This document shows, in pieces, positions 8,559-18,307 of a DNA stretch of 64,000 nucleotides; the first letter of the stretch is position 1; the number at the start of each line of letters is the position of its first letter. The DNA is from Pirellulales bacterium (GTDB lineage: Bacteria; Planctomycetota; Planctomycetia; Pirellulales; Lacipirellulaceae). Under the pieces are notes generated by a model that saw only the letters and a program-made list of their open reading frames with translations, was not told where the DNA came from and ran no database searches. The position numbers were made by a program, and so were the translations under genes. The DNA is taken from positions 372,001 to 436,000 of the forward strand of contig JAHBXQ010000002.1 of assembly GCA_019636345.1 (NCBI GenBank), written 5' to 3'.

Positions 8559-9050
8559 ATGAGCAGCGGCGAACACCACGGAACCGACTTCGCCACGATG
8601 CGCGGCCGCGACTATCCGTCGATCCGACAGTTCACCGTGTTCATCGAGAACCGCGTCGGGCAGCTGCTGGAGGTAGTCCGCCGGTTCGAGGGAAGCAACG
8701 TGCGGATCGTCGCCCTGACGATTTCCGACTCGACCGAGTGCGCGGTGGTCCGGTTCCTGCTCAGCGACCCCGAGGCGGGTCGCGAGCTGCTGGAGCGGGC
8801 CGGGCTGGCGATCATCGAATCGGATCTCATTGCCGTCGAGTTGCCCGAGTCGCCGCAGCCCATGCTGCAAGTTTGCACGGCTCTGCTGCAAGCCGAGGTG
8901 AACATCACCCAGGTCTACCCCCTGCTGGCCCGTCCCCGCGGCAAGCCGGTCGTGGCGTTGATGGTCGACAACATCGAGATTGCGATTGATACGCTTGCCG
9001 ACAAAGGGTTCGTGGCGATCAACGAAGACGATCTGAAAGACATGCACTGA
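8559..9050 (+). CDS. Tandem ACT-domain protein
   Basis: A 163-residue protein of two successive ACT-type domains. The first starts at IRQFTVFIENRVGQLLEVV (about residue 22) and the second at MLQVCTALLQAEVNITQVYP (about residue 101). ACT domains bind amino acids or other small ligands and regulate metabolic enzymes; the layout recalls small regulatory subunits such as that of acetolactate synthase, but no partner enzyme is adjacent. The ATG at 8559 is chosen over longer frames because TTCAGGAG stands 8 bases upstream of it. Confidence 0.85.
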   Translation: MSSGEHHGTDFATMRGRDYPSIRQFTVFIENRVGQLLEVVRRFEGSNVRIVALTISDSTECAVVRFLLSDPEAGRELLERAGLAIIESDLIAVELPESPQPMLQVCTALLQAEVNITQVYPLLARPRGKPVVALMVDNIEIAIDTLADKGFVAINEDDLKDMH

Positions 9051-9195
9051 GCGGCCCGTTGCGCCCGTTGCCCGTCGCATGCCGGGCGTCGAAACTGAGG
9101 CCAGAGCGACGTCGTCCGACCTTGCTCGCACTTTGGGTCGTCATCCGCGGCGTCTGCGTCCTGCTTTGCTCCTACTCCCGCCGAGTTCGACCCCG

Positions 9196-9909
9196 ATGCC
9201 GATCAACGTCACCTGCCCCAAGTGCCTCACTAAATTCACGGTCGGGGATCAGCATGCCGGGAAGACCGGCGCGTGCCCCAAGTGCAAAGGGCCGATCACT
9301 GTCCCGACGCTCGAAGAACAGGTCGTGATCCACGCCCCTGAGTTCGGCGAGGCCGGCGCCAAGGACGCCAAGGGACGCTCGGTTCTCAAGCCGATCTCGC
9401 GCAAAGAAACGAAGTTCCAGCTCAACGCGTTTCTGATCATCGCGGGGGCGGCGCTGTTGGCCGTCGGCATCGCGTTTCTCGCCGGTCGAAGCCTGGACGA
9501 AGCCCAGCAGACCTGGGCGCTGGCGATCGGCGCCGTGCTGTTGGGGCCGCCGCTGGCGTACGGCGGGTACAGCTTCCTCCGCGACGACGAATTGGACGCC
9601 TACGCGGGGGGCGAGCTGATCATCCGCTGCGCGGTCTGCGGGCTGGTGTTCGCGCTCTGCTGGGGCGTGTACTGGTTCCTGGGACGACAACTGTTCGGCA
9701 ACGACACGTTCGACGACGGCTTGCTGGAAATCTACCAAATCGGCATCCTCATCGGGGTCGCCGCGGGGATTGGCACGCTCGCCTCGTTCGCTTCGTTCGA
9801 TCTGGAACCGATCAGCGGCTTTTTTCACTTCGTCCTGTACTTCGTCGTTTGCATCGTGTTGCGGGCGATCATGGGTCTCGCTTTGCTCCCGGGGATGGGG
9901 GGCGGGTGA
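9196..9909 (+). CDS. Zinc-ribbon membrane protein
   Basis: A 237-residue protein. Residues 1-35 form a four-cysteine ribbon (CPKC...CPKC), similar to the MJ0042-type ribbons common in planctomycete membrane proteins, followed by a basic linker and about five hydrophobic helices (residues 75-95, 105-125, 140-165, 175-200, 210-232). Its function is unknown. It ends 34 bases before the HD gene and may be co-transcribed with it. The same architecture appears elsewhere in this window, at 27907, 58579 and 62018. Confidence 0.8.
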   Translation: MPINVTCPKCLTKFTVGDQHAGKTGACPKCKGPITVPTLEEQVVIHAPEFGEAGAKDAKGRSVLKPISRKETKFQLNAFLIIAGAALLAVGIAFLAGRSLDEAQQTWALAIGAVLLGPPLAYGGYSFLRDDELDAYAGGELIIRCAVCGLVFALCWGVYWFLGRQLFGNDTFDDGLLEIYQIGILIGVAAGIGTLASFASFDLEPISGFFHFVLYFVVCIVLRAIMGLALLPGMGGG

Positions 9910-9943
9910 CGAGTCCGCACTTGGCGGTTCAACAAACCAATTC

Positions 9944-11299
9944 ATGCGAGCGCCCGCCGTGTCCTCCCTTCGCAACATCCCCGAAGTCGCCGCGCTTCAT
10001 GCGAGCCGCTCGGTGGTGCGGATTCCGCCGGAGACCGACGTCCCGCTCACGCCCCGCGTGCGGCGGATCGTCGACGCGGCCCCGTTTCGCCGGCTGGCCC
10101 AGGTGAGCCAGTTGGGGCTCGTGCGGTTGGTCTACCCGGCCGCAAATCACACGCGGCTTGAACATTCGCTGGGCGTCTATCGCACGGCCCTGTTGTTTCT
10201 CGACCGCCTGGCCGCCGACGAGCGGTTCGCGGCGCTGGTCGAACCCGCCGACGCCGAGCGGTTCTTGTTGGCGGCGCTGGTGCACGACGTCGGGCACTGG
10301 CCCTATTGCCACCCGATCGAGGATCTCGACCTGCCGGGCTTGCCGACGCACGAGGAGTTTGCGGAGCAGTATCTCGCGGAGTCCGAGTTCGTGACGCTGT
10401 TGACCGACGACTGGGGAGCGACTCCGGCGCAGATCATGGATCTGCTCGCCGGCGATCCGCCGACCGTCGCGGGGCGCGTCCTGGCGAGCATGCTGTCCGG
10501 GCCGATCGACGTCGACAAGATGGACTACCTCATGCGGGACAGCCTTCACGCCGGCGTCCCGTACGGTCGCAACTTCGACCAGCAGCGGCTTGTCCACAGT
10601 CTGTGCCTGAGCGAGACGGGCGACGCGCTGGCGATCTCCGACAAGGGCAAGACCGCGGCTGAGATGATGGTCTTCGCCCGGTACGTCATGTTCAGCGAAG
10701 TTTACTGGCATCACGCCGTGCGTTCGGCGACCGCGATGCTGCAGCGGGCGTTTTTCCTGCTCTGGTCCGAAGGGCGGCTCGACTGCCCGACGCTGTTCCC
10801 GCTGACCGAGCGGGAGATGGAACAGGCGCTGGTCGCCGCGGCGGCGGGGACGCCGGCTGCGGACCTGCTTGCGGGGTTGTTCGGCGAGCGCCGGCAGCTT
10901 TACAAACGAATCGCCCAGTGGAGCGTGCTCGAGGATGCGGAGTCCTACGACCGCCTCGCTCGACGGCCCTACGAGTGGCTGGCAAAGCTGTCGGCCGAGG
11001 TGGCCGGCGAACTGTCCGCGTCGCTCGGCGCGCCGGTGGCGCCGCACGAGGTGCTGTTCGACGCCCCGCCGGCGGCGCTCGAGGTCGAGTTTGACATCGA
11101 CGTTCATTTCGCCAAAGCGGGCCGCTATCGCCGACTCGGCCAGGTTTCGCCGGTCGTGCGGACCCTGGCGAAGAAACAGTTCGACGACTACGTAAAACGC
11201 GTACGACTGTTCGTGCACCCGCGGTTGGCGGAACGGCTGGGCGACGACATCACGTGGCAATCGGCGCTGAAGGCGGCCCTGGCTGCGACCGCGGAATAG
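9944..11299 (+). CDS. HD-domain phosphohydrolase, dGTPase/SAMHD1-like
   Basis: A 451-residue protein of the COG1078 type. RLEHSLGVY near residue 70 and LVHDVGHWPYCHPIED near 110 give the H...HD metal site, and the DVDKMDYLMRD block near 190 contains the distal aspartate. Family members hydrolyse dNTPs or related nucleotides. The ATG at 9944 is preferred; a GTG at 9959 (VSSLRNIPEV) is possible. The C-terminal 150 residues lack a familiar motif but fit the length of the family. Confidence 0.88.
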   Translation: MRAPAVSSLRNIPEVAALHASRSVVRIPPETDVPLTPRVRRIVDAAPFRRLAQVSQLGLVRLVYPAANHTRLEHSLGVYRTALLFLDRLAADERFAALVEPADAERFLLAALVHDVGHWPYCHPIEDLDLPGLPTHEEFAEQYLAESEFVTLLTDDWGATPAQIMDLLAGDPPTVAGRVLASMLSGPIDVDKMDYLMRDSLHAGVPYGRNFDQQRLVHSLCLSETGDALAISDKGKTAAEMMVFARYVMFSEVYWHHAVRSATAMLQRAFFLLWSEGRLDCPTLFPLTEREMEQALVAAAAGTPAADLLAGLFGERRQLYKRIAQWSVLEDAESYDRLARRPYEWLAKLSAEVAGELSASLGAPVAPHEVLFDAPPAALEVEFDIDVHFAKAGRYRRLGQVSPVVRTLAKKQFDDYVKRVRLFVHPRLAERLGDDITWQSALKAALAATAE

Positions 11300-11411
11300 T
11301 GCCGGCGAGCGGTTACGCAGTACGCCGGGGCAGAGGACGCCAACGCCCGGCAGAAGGTTGCGCCCCCGCCGCGGTCGGCGTGCCGTCGTGGTTCAACCGC
11401 AACGAGGTCGC

Positions 11412-12881
11412 CTACGCCAGATCGCGATCTTCAAAGAACAAAAGCGCCAACAGAAGCGCCACGCCGCAGTACAGCAGCGTGTAGAGCAGCGCATATCCCA
11501 GGTACGCCATCGGCACGCTCGAATCGCCGGCGATCGCCCCCTCGATCTCAAAGTGGTCGAGCACCGGCAGGATCGTCGACACCAACCGGCCGAAGAACCG
11601 CACGAACACGATTTCGTTCAAGGCCGACTGGCTCTTGACGATCAGCGCCGCGAGATGCCCCAGCACGTAGATCGAACCGCAGATGACCAGATTCGGGAGC
11701 ATCGGCAGCCGGGTCGAGACGGCGACGCTGATCGCCGCGAGGACGACCGATTCGAAAAACGCCAGCACCAGCCCCGGGACGATCCGCACGATCTCGGCGT
11801 GACACTCGGGCCAAGCGGGCGTGGTCTTCGACGATTCGCGCGCGTCGTACACCACCTTGAACGACACGCAGACCAGGAACACGACCCCCAGAATCACGAA
11901 CATCAGCACGATCGGCCAGACGATGCCCAGGAACTTGCCCAGGAGGAACTGGCGCCGACCGACCGGTTTAGAGAGGACGGTCAGCGCAGTGCGGCCTTCG
12001 ATCTCGTCGGCCACCGAGGTGCTCGCCGACCACAGGGCCATGATGATCGCCAGCACTTTGATCGTCGTCATGCCCGAGGTCTTGAGCATCTTCACGTCCT
12101 CGCCGAACGTGTTGTACGGGATGAATACGTAGGCCACGAGCGCCACGACCCCGATCCCCGTGAGCAGCGCAAAGAGCGGTTGCGAGATCGTTTCCTTGGC
12201 GGTCGCCGCAGCGATGACCGACGCCCGCGGGGCGAGCCAGCGGACGAGGAAGTACAGTCCGAACAGTCCGATTGTCCCTGCCGCGGCGATCGGAATCTGG
12301 TGGACCTGCGGCGTTTTGACGTCGGTGACGGTCTCGACGACGACCTTCGCGGGATTGTCGGTCTCGTTGGTGACGTACAGGCCGGTCACCTCTCCCTCGA
12401 ACCCCCGGGGGCGAGGGCTGCTGGGGGTCCAGCGGTACTGCACGCCCCCTTCCACCAGCAACAGCGGCTCGACGTAGGTCTTCCCTTTCTCCGAGTTGAT
12501 CGCCACGTCCTCCTCGCTGGTGATCACGTATTCCTGCAGCTCGTCGCTGCGGAACGCCAGTTCGAGGGCGTGATCGTCGGTCTTCGCGGGGACGGTCGCC
12601 GTAGCGCTGGCGGAGCCGATTTGGTTCAGCCGGGCGAGCGACTCGCCGACTTCGCGGACCGGCATCGTCGGCGACGCGAACACCGCCAGCGCACAGAGCG
12701 CTATCGCGACGTAGCTCAGCGGCTGCAGCACCCCTTCTTGGACGGCGCCCAGGATCGCGTCGCCCGCGGGACGCTTCACCAGCCGCAGCACGCCCCACAG
12801 GACGACCAAAGCCGCAACCCCGATCAGCACGCCGACCGACAGGACCCAAATGGGAGTCAACCAGATGTAGAGCTTTTCCAT
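11412..12881 (-). CDS. ABC-2 type transporter permease
   Basis: A 489-residue inner-membrane protein. Two helices near the N-terminus (residues 6-28 and 55-75) are followed by an outward domain of about 120 residues and then by six or more helices. The segment SVADEIEGRTALTVLSKPVG near residue 280 is the cytoplasmic coupling motif of NosY/GldF-like ABC-2 permeases. No ATPase gene is adjacent, so its partner is encoded elsewhere. MEKLYIWLTP is chosen as the start; an upstream GTG at 12959 overlaps the acylphosphatase stop (GTGA) and would add 26 residues by translational coupling. Confidence 0.85.
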   Translation of the reverse strand: MEKLYIWLTPIWVLSVGVLIGVAALVVLWGVLRLVKRPAGDAILGAVQEGVLQPLSYVAIALCALAVFASPTMPVREVGESLARLNQIGSASATATVPAKTDDHALELAFRSDELQEYVITSEEDVAINSEKGKTYVEPLLLVEGGVQYRWTPSSPRPRGFEGEVTGLYVTNETDNPAKVVVETVTDVKTPQVHQIPIAAAGTIGLFGLYFLVRWLAPRASVIAAATAKETISQPLFALLTGIGVVALVAYVFIPYNTFGEDVKMLKTSGMTTIKVLAIIMALWSASTSVADEIEGRTALTVLSKPVGRRQFLLGKFLGIVWPIVLMFVILGVVFLVCVSFKVVYDARESSKTTPAWPECHAEIVRIVPGLVLAFFESVVLAAISVAVSTRLPMLPNLVICGSIYVLGHLAALIVKSQSALNEIVFVRFFGRLVSTILPVLDHFEIEGAIAGDSSVPMAYLGYALLYTLLYCGVALLLALLFFEDRDLA

Positions 12882-12955
12882 GGCAATCGCGACCAGCGCT
12901 CGGGAGTTGCGTAGTGTGCGTGAACGAGGGATGAGAACTTCGGCGGCCTCGGCGA

Positions 12956-13234
12956 TCACGTTCGCGTCGGGCGAATCTCGAACGAGAGGTACTCGCCGCT
13001 AGCGGCGAGGGCGTCTACCGTCGCGTCGCGAATGTTCCCGCTCATCTCGTCGGCCACCGCGGCGAGGAAGTCGTCGACCTCGGCGGGCTCGCCTTCGGCC
13101 ACCAAGTGCACGCGGCCGTCGGTCAGGTTCTCGACATAGCCGGTCACCCGGTACCGACCGGCGATCGTGCGGGCCGTATAACGGAAGCCCACCCCCTGCA
13201 CTCGACCACGGTAATGCGCTTCGCGTCGGACCAT
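12956..13234 (-). CDS. acyP: Acylphosphatase
   Basis: A complete 92-residue acylphosphatase, which hydrolyses carboxyl-phosphate bonds such as those of acetyl or 1,3-bisphosphoglyceryl phosphate. The phosphate loop YRGRVQGVGFRY with its arginine is at residues 8-19 and the catalytic asparagine is in GYVENLTDGRV at about residues 32-42. The enzyme needs no partner. It is just upstream of the ABC-2 permease on the same strand; no functional link is known. Confidence 0.93.
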   Translation of the reverse strand: MVRREAHYRGRVQGVGFRYTARTIAGRYRVTGYVENLTDGRVHLVAEGEPAEVDDFLAAVADEMSGNIRDATVDALAASGEYLSFEIRPTRT

Positions 13235-13467
13235 GGCGGCGTGGGAAGGATCGTCCTAACTTCTCGCCGGCCAAGCGGTTGGGTCGCCCGGAACACGGCC
13301 GAACTGCCCAGTATACCAGCCCGGAAGACCGCTGCCAGTCTTGACCGTCAGGGGGCCGATCCCTACGCTCCGCGGCCCGTGGAAGCCCGACTTTGGCGAG
13401 CCTAGCCGGCCGGGAGTCGCGGCGCCGCGGGACGTTTCCTCTCACCCCGTTCTTTTCGAGTAGCGCC

Positions 13468-14739
13468 GTGCCCCTGCGAGCAGCCCTGGTCGTTGCGGCT
13501 TGGTTGGCCCTCTGGGGTATAGCCGCTCCGGCGCCGGCTGCCGGCGTCGCAGGGATGCTGCTGCTGACCAACGGCAATCTCGTCGAGGGGGTGATCGTCC
13601 GCAGCGGCGATTACTACCGAGTGATTCACGAGGAGATCGAGCTGCGCGTCCCCGCGGTGCAGGTCGACGCCTACTGCCGCACGCTCGACGAGGCGTATGC
13701 CATCCGTCGCGGACGCTTTCGCGACGATGGCCCGGGCCACCTGGAACTTGCCCGCTGGTGTCTGCGAAACGACCTTGTCGAGCAAGCGGCTCGCGAGTTG
13801 CTCGACGCCCGGACGCACGACCCCTCGCTCCCCGAAATCGCGGCAGTCGAACGGCAACTCATGTGGGCCCTGCGTCCTAACGCCGGCGGGAAGACGAAAC
13901 CTCCCGCCGCGGTCCCCCGGCAAGGAGTCGTCCAGGCGAGTTGGAACGAACCGGATTCTGCGCAATCTTCGCCGGCGCTTGCGACGCCGAGTCACGGGAT
14001 TGATCCCTCCGACGCGGCTCGAGCGCAGTTCGTTCGGTCGATTCAGCCGATGCTGATCCACTCGTGTGCAACTGCGGGCTGTCATCAGCGGGAGAACCGG
14101 TCGCCGCTGGCGCTCGATCGGATGGTTCTTGCCGGAGGGGGGAATCGCGCCGCGGTCGAACGCAACCTTGCCTCGGTATTGACTCTGGTCGACCGCACGC
14201 ATCCCGACGACAGCCGGCTGATCGCCCTGGCGCGACAGGCTCACGGGGATCCCGGCGCCGAGTCGTCGCCCCTCACGTCGAGGCAGACCGCGCTGTTGAT
14301 CGGTTGGGTTCGCGACGCCGTCGGCTACGTGCCGCCGCCTCCGGAAGCGGAGTCGACGCCGGAGGGTTTCGAGGAATTCGCTCCGGAATGGTCGCCGGAA
14401 GAACTCGCGGGGCTGCCGAGAGCGCCCCGTGACAAGCCGGTTGCCAGCGGAGTGCGATCCGGCGATTCCCCTGCGACCATATCGGCGTCAGCCGCACCGA
14501 CCGGGTTTGCTTCGGGTTCCGGCGAACCAACGAAGCCGGCGGCCGTGCCCCGCAGGCTTGCGGTTCCCGATCCGTTCGATCCAGCCGAATTTCATCGCCG
14601 CATTGCTGCTCGACAAGCGGCGCGTCCCGTCGCGGACACGGCGGCGCCGAGCGGGGAACTCAAGGTGTCCGGCGTCTCGCAGGTTGAAGCGGACGAGGCG
14701 GATGCGCCTACTCCGTCCATCCCAGAGCCGACGCCGTAA
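13468..14739 (+). CDS. Exported protein with single CX4CH motif, function unknown
   Basis: From a GTG start the product (423 residues) begins VPLRAALVVAAWLALWGIA and PAPAAG, a clear Sec signal peptide; an ATG at 13393 would bury this signal, so the GTG is preferred. Residues 35-110 are a short structured part; residues 150-290 hold CATAGCHQRENRSPLAL, a CX4CH pattern reminiscent of the haem-binding modules of planctomycete cytochrome-like proteins but with a non-canonical spacing. The last 130 residues are rich in Pro, Ala and Glu and look disordered. No family is recognised. Its 3' end overlaps the convergent lipoprotein gene by 32 bases. Confidence 0.65.
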   Translation: MPLRAALVVAAWLALWGIAAPAPAAGVAGMLLLTNGNLVEGVIVRSGDYYRVIHEEIELRVPAVQVDAYCRTLDEAYAIRRGRFRDDGPGHLELARWCLRNDLVEQAARELLDARTHDPSLPEIAAVERQLMWALRPNAGGKTKPPAAVPRQGVVQASWNEPDSAQSSPALATPSHGIDPSDAARAQFVRSIQPMLIHSCATAGCHQRENRSPLALDRMVLAGGGNRAAVERNLASVLTLVDRTHPDDSRLIALARQAHGDPGAESSPLTSRQTALLIGWVRDAVGYVPPPPEAESTPEGFEEFAPEWSPEELAGLPRAPRDKPVASGVRSGDSPATISASAAPTGFASGSGEPTKPAAVPRRLAVPDPFDPAEFHRRIAARQAARPVADTAAPSGELKVSGVSQVEADEADAPTPSIPEPTP

Positions 14740-14980
14740 TCTGGGGCGTGGCGCCGACGGGAGCGTACGCGGCAGCGGGACTGGCGTCGTCGCTCGCCTC
14801 AACTGGCGGCGCCGAGATCGTCCCAATGACGGGTCCCCCCGAGAACGCCGACCCGGACCGCCCATAGGGGTTCGAGTACGAGCTTCCCGCAACCGGCGGG
14901 CTCGTGTCGCAACTATCGCTGCAGATGCGGCATCCTCCGCCGGCCAGAAGGCACGCCATCGCTACGGCCAATCGACGCAT
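14708..14980 (-). CDS. Small cysteine-rich lipoprotein
   Basis: A 90-residue product beginning MRRLAVAMACLLAGGGCRI, a lipoprotein signal peptide with its lipid-bearing cysteine at residue 17, followed by CSDSC and a Gly/Ser/Pro-rich region (NPYGRSGSAFSGG). I recall similar small lipoproteins with a CxxC near the N-terminus in planctomycetes, but no function. The ATG at 14980 is chosen because the signal peptide begins there. It is the last gene of the minus-strand run and overlaps the neighbouring gene tail to tail. Confidence 0.6.
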   Translation of the reverse strand: MRRLAVAMACLLAGGGCRICSDSCDTSPPVAGSSYSNPYGRSGSAFSGGPVIGTISAPPVEASDDASPAAAYAPVGATPQITASALGWTE

Positions 14981-15129
14981 GGTTCGGTCTCCCCCTCGTG
15001 GCGCCGGGTCCGCTGCGCGCAGAGTTCGCGCACGCGGCCGCGGCAAAACGCCTGATCCTTCGATCGGCGCCGCAGGCGCGCGGCGTTGAGCCAAGCCGGC
15101 GAGAAGCCCGTTTCGGGACGAGCTAGCTG

Positions 15130-15804
15130 CTAGCCCCCGTCCAGCTCAAGGGCCGCGGCAATCCGGGGGTCGGCAAGGGTGTCGGCGATGAACTGCGCGC
15201 CTGGGAACTCGTGATTGCGGCTCCGTCCCGAGGGAACTGCGACCGCGTACGTTCCCGCGGCGACCGCGGCGCGGCAGCCGATCTGGCTGTCTTCCAGTAC
15301 GAGCATCTCGACGGGTTCGACCCCGTGCCTCGCCGCCGCCAGCAGGTAGACGTCGGGCGCCGGCTTGCCGTGCTCGATGTCCTCGGCCGACAGCACGAAC
15401 GCGAAGCGGTCCGCGAGACCGCTTAATTCAAGCACCCGGGTGACGAACCCTCGGCCGCTGCTCGTGGCGATTCCTTTGGTGATTCCTCCGCGCTCCAGGC
15501 CCGCGAGCAGATCGAGAAGGCCCGGCATCGGCGCGAGTCGCTCGGGGAGCAGCGACGCAAAGATCTCGGCCGATTCCTCGGCAAGTTCTTCGGGGGTGTC
15601 GTTCAATTCGTGCCAGTCGATCATCACCTGGAGGGCCAGGAGCGATTTGCGGCCCATCATCTCGTCGAGCAACTCGCCGGTGATCTGTTTGCCGCGACGC
15701 GCGAGCACGACGCCGCCGACCTCCTGATAGAGCTCCTCGGTGTTGAACATCAGTCCGTCGAGGTCAAACGTGACGGCCCGCAGCGGCGGCGTTGGCTTGA
15801 GCAT
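15130..15804 (-). CDS. HAD-superfamily hydrolase (beta-phosphoglucomutase-like)
   Basis: A 224-residue HAD phosphatase. Motif I is FDLDGLMFNTE near residue 14, motif II is in ATSSGRGFV, motif III is the lysine of GKPAPDVYL and motif IV is VLEDSQIGC. The helical cap between motifs I and II is the C1 type used by beta-phosphoglucomutase and sugar-phosphate phosphatases. The substrate is not predictable. MLKPTPPL at 15804 is the preferred start; an upstream ATG at 15834 adds 10 residues. Confidence 0.88.
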   Translation of the reverse strand: MLKPTPPLRAVTFDLDGLMFNTEELYQEVGGVVLARRGKQITGELLDEMMGRKSLLALQVMIDWHELNDTPEELAEESAEIFASLLPERLAPMPGLLDLLAGLERGGITKGIATSSGRGFVTRVLELSGLADRFAFVLSAEDIEHGKPAPDVYLLAAARHGVEPVEMLVLEDSQIGCRAAVAAGTYAVAVPSGRSRNHEFPGAQFIADTLADPRIAAALELDGG

Positions 15805-15954
15805 CGTACTGGGCGCAGGCGAGTGCAGGGGCAAAACCAGCAGGATAGCAGATTTCGCGGCCAGCGCCGCGGGCGCGACTCAATCGCAATCCCGTTCAGA
15901 GCCGCTGGCGGATCATGCGCCGGCCAGCCGTCGTCCTTTGTCGCAGTCCCAGGC

Positions 15955-18210
15955 TCAACCGACGAGCCCGGCCCGGACCATCCGCCAGCAGCGGTGGATG
16001 CGGCGATTGCGGAAGTCCTCGGGGACCGTCTGACGGCTGATCTCGCGGATGCTGGCTCGTTCGGCGAGGGACTGCTCGTCGAGTTGAAACCGTCGCGAGT
16101 TTGTCGAGAAGAACAGCACGCCGCCAGGAACGAGTTGTTCGAGCACATCCGACAGCAGCGCGACATGGTCGCGCTGCACATCCCAATCTTCTTTCAGCCG
16201 TTTGCTGTTCGAGAATGTCGGCGGGTCGACGATCGCCAAGTCGAACGGCGGTTCGCCGTGAAGCCCCGCAAGAAACTCGCCGGCGTCGCTGCGCACCAGC
16301 CGATGCGGGGCGCCGCGCTCGCCGCTCGTCGTGAAGCCGTTGAGTCGCATGTTTTCCGCGGCCCAGTCGAGATAGGCGCCCGAGAGATCGACCGTCGTCG
16401 TCGAGACGGCCCCCCCCGCCGCGGCGTAGACGCTGAACGACCCGGTGTAAGCGAACAGATTGAGCACACGTCGTCCGGCTGCGGCGTCGCGCACCATGCT
16501 GCGCGTGACGCGGTGATCGAGGAATAGACCCGTGTCGAGGTAGTCCGACAGATTGATCAGGAACTTGAGCCCCCCTTCGTGAACCACGCGCGTCACGCCC
16601 TGGTCGGAGAACCGCTCGTATTGAGACGCGCCCCGTTGGCGGCGGCGATGCTTCAGAAACACCGCGTCGCGGTCGATTTCGAGGATCTCCCCGGCCGTGC
16701 GGGCCATCAGGTCAAGCCAGTCGGCGTGTTCGGCCGGGGTGCGATCGTGCGGCCGCTCGAACTCGGCGACGTGGAGCGCATCTTCAAATCGATCGACCAC
16801 CAACGGCACGTCGGGGACGTCCCGCTCGTAGAGCCGGTAACAAGTGATCCCGCGCTTCGTCGGCCAGCGCCTGAGGTGCCGCGCGCGAGCCCGCAGGCGG
16901 TTGGCGAATTCCTCGGCTTGGCGCGTCGACTCGGCCCGCAGACCGCCGAAGGCCGGTTTGCGCGACGGGGCGGGGGGAGGCGCCGTGACGTGCGTCTCGC
17001 TCGGAGCTTGTGCGGAAGGGGGCTGCTCGACCGCCGGGACGTTCGGCGGCGCGTCTTCGCTCGGTGACTCGGCCGCTTGGTGCGTTTTCGGCCGCGGGCC
17101 GTGAAATTGGTAGTAAGTGCATGCCAGGGGGCCGTTGTACAGTTTGCGGCGACGGTCGGCCTCTTGTCCGACGAGCTGCTCGAAGTCCTCGCGGGCCGAC
17201 AGAATGAAGTGCGACCATGTCTTCAGTCGCCGCAGCACCGCGGGCATCGACCGGTAGAGCGCCGTGATCTCGGCCTCCTCGCCCAGCCGCACGCCGTAGG
17301 GCGGGTTCGTGACGATGCAACCGTAGTGTTTGCTGCTGGAGAGATCGGCGAATTCGCGCTGCTGGAAGTGGATGTCGTCGGCTACTCCCGCTAGTTGGGC
17401 GTGATGGCGGGCGAGCTTGAGCGCCTCGGCGCTCGCGTCCCAACCGATGATTCGCTCGACGAGGGCCGGCTTGGCAAGCTCGGCGGCCTCTTCGCGGGCT
17501 TGCCGCCAAGCGTCGTGCGGAATTGCCGCGAACGATTCGCCTGCGAACTCCCGGCATCGTCCGGGGGCGAGGTTGCGGCCGATCATGGCCGCCTCGATGA
17601 CGATCGTCCCCGTGCCGCAGAACGGATCGATCAACGGCTTGCCGTCGCGCCAGAAGCTGAGCTGCACGAGCGCCGCGGCCAACGTTTCGCGCAACTGCGC
17701 CTCGGCGGCCAGCGTCCGATACCCCCGCCGATGTAGTCCGGGGCCGGTCGTATCGACGTCGAGCGTCGCGCGATCGTCGACGAGCGACACCTCGACCGGC
17801 ACGGCAGCGCCCGTTTCGGGAAGCGCCGCCACGCGATGGGCAGCGAGCAACCGATCGACGATCGCCTTCTTCACCGTTCGCTGACACGCTGGCACGCTGG
17901 CAAGCTGCGATTTGTGCGAGCGGCCGCGAACCAGGATCGCCGCGTCGGGGGCGATCCACTCCTCCCACGGCAACGACTTGGCCGTGTCGAACAACGTGTC
18001 GAAGTCGGCCGCGGGAAACTCGGCCAGTTCCACGACCACCCGATCGGCCGAGCGAAGCCAGAGGTTTGCCCGGCAAACGGCCGCCGCGTCGCCGGCAAAG
18101 GCGATTCGCCCGGGGCGGGCCGTCTTCGCTTCGTATCCCAACGCGGCCAACTCGCGCACGACGACCGCCTCGAGTCCGAACGCACTGGTGGCGATGAGAC
18201 GCAGCGACAT
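15955..18210 (-). CDS. rlmL: Bifunctional 23S rRNA methyltransferase RlmKL
   Basis: A 751-residue fusion that methylates 23S rRNA at G2445 (N2, RlmL half) and G2069 (N7, RlmK half), by analogy with E. coli. The N-terminal THUMP region (residues 1-160) is followed by a first methyltransferase with DPFCGTGTIVIEAAM and VTNPPYGVRLGEE. A Pro/Ala-rich linker of about 60 residues (roughly 390-450) separates it from the second methyltransferase, with LNLFAYTGSFSVYAAAGG and DPPTFSNSK. The linker is longer and more disordered-looking than I expect from the enterobacterial protein. The start MSLRLIATSAFG fits the family; an ATG 19 codons upstream is possible. Confidence 0.92.
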   Translation of the reverse strand: MSLRLIATSAFGLEAVVVRELAALGYEAKTARPGRIAFAGDAAAVCRANLWLRSADRVVVELAEFPAADFDTLFDTAKSLPWEEWIAPDAAILVRGRSHKSQLASVPACQRTVKKAIVDRLLAAHRVAALPETGAAVPVEVSLVDDRATLDVDTTGPGLHRRGYRTLAAEAQLRETLAAALVQLSFWRDGKPLIDPFCGTGTIVIEAAMIGRNLAPGRCREFAGESFAAIPHDAWRQAREEAAELAKPALVERIIGWDASAEALKLARHHAQLAGVADDIHFQQREFADLSSSKHYGCIVTNPPYGVRLGEEAEITALYRSMPAVLRRLKTWSHFILSAREDFEQLVGQEADRRRKLYNGPLACTYYQFHGPRPKTHQAAESPSEDAPPNVPAVEQPPSAQAPSETHVTAPPPAPSRKPAFGGLRAESTRQAEEFANRLRARARHLRRWPTKRGITCYRLYERDVPDVPLVVDRFEDALHVAEFERPHDRTPAEHADWLDLMARTAGEILEIDRDAVFLKHRRRQRGASQYERFSDQGVTRVVHEGGLKFLINLSDYLDTGLFLDHRVTRSMVRDAAAGRRVLNLFAYTGSFSVYAAAGGAVSTTTVDLSGAYLDWAAENMRLNGFTTSGERGAPHRLVRSDAGEFLAGLHGEPPFDLAIVDPPTFSNSKRLKEDWDVQRDHVALLSDVLEQLVPGGVLFFSTNSRRFQLDEQSLAERASIREISRQTVPEDFRNRRIHRCWRMVRAGLVG

Positions 18211-18307
18211 GGGGGGGACGGAGGGGGAGGGGCGAGCCGAAACGCGCATAGCGCAATCCCTGATCATCGCAGCGCGGGGGAGCGTCGCCTAGTGCGAGGG
18301 TTCCGCC

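Noticed and set aside
15130-15834. Alternative ATG for the HAD gene adding MPLHSPAPST
   Set aside because: Not conserved in the family and close to the upstream gene; the later ATG is more plausible.
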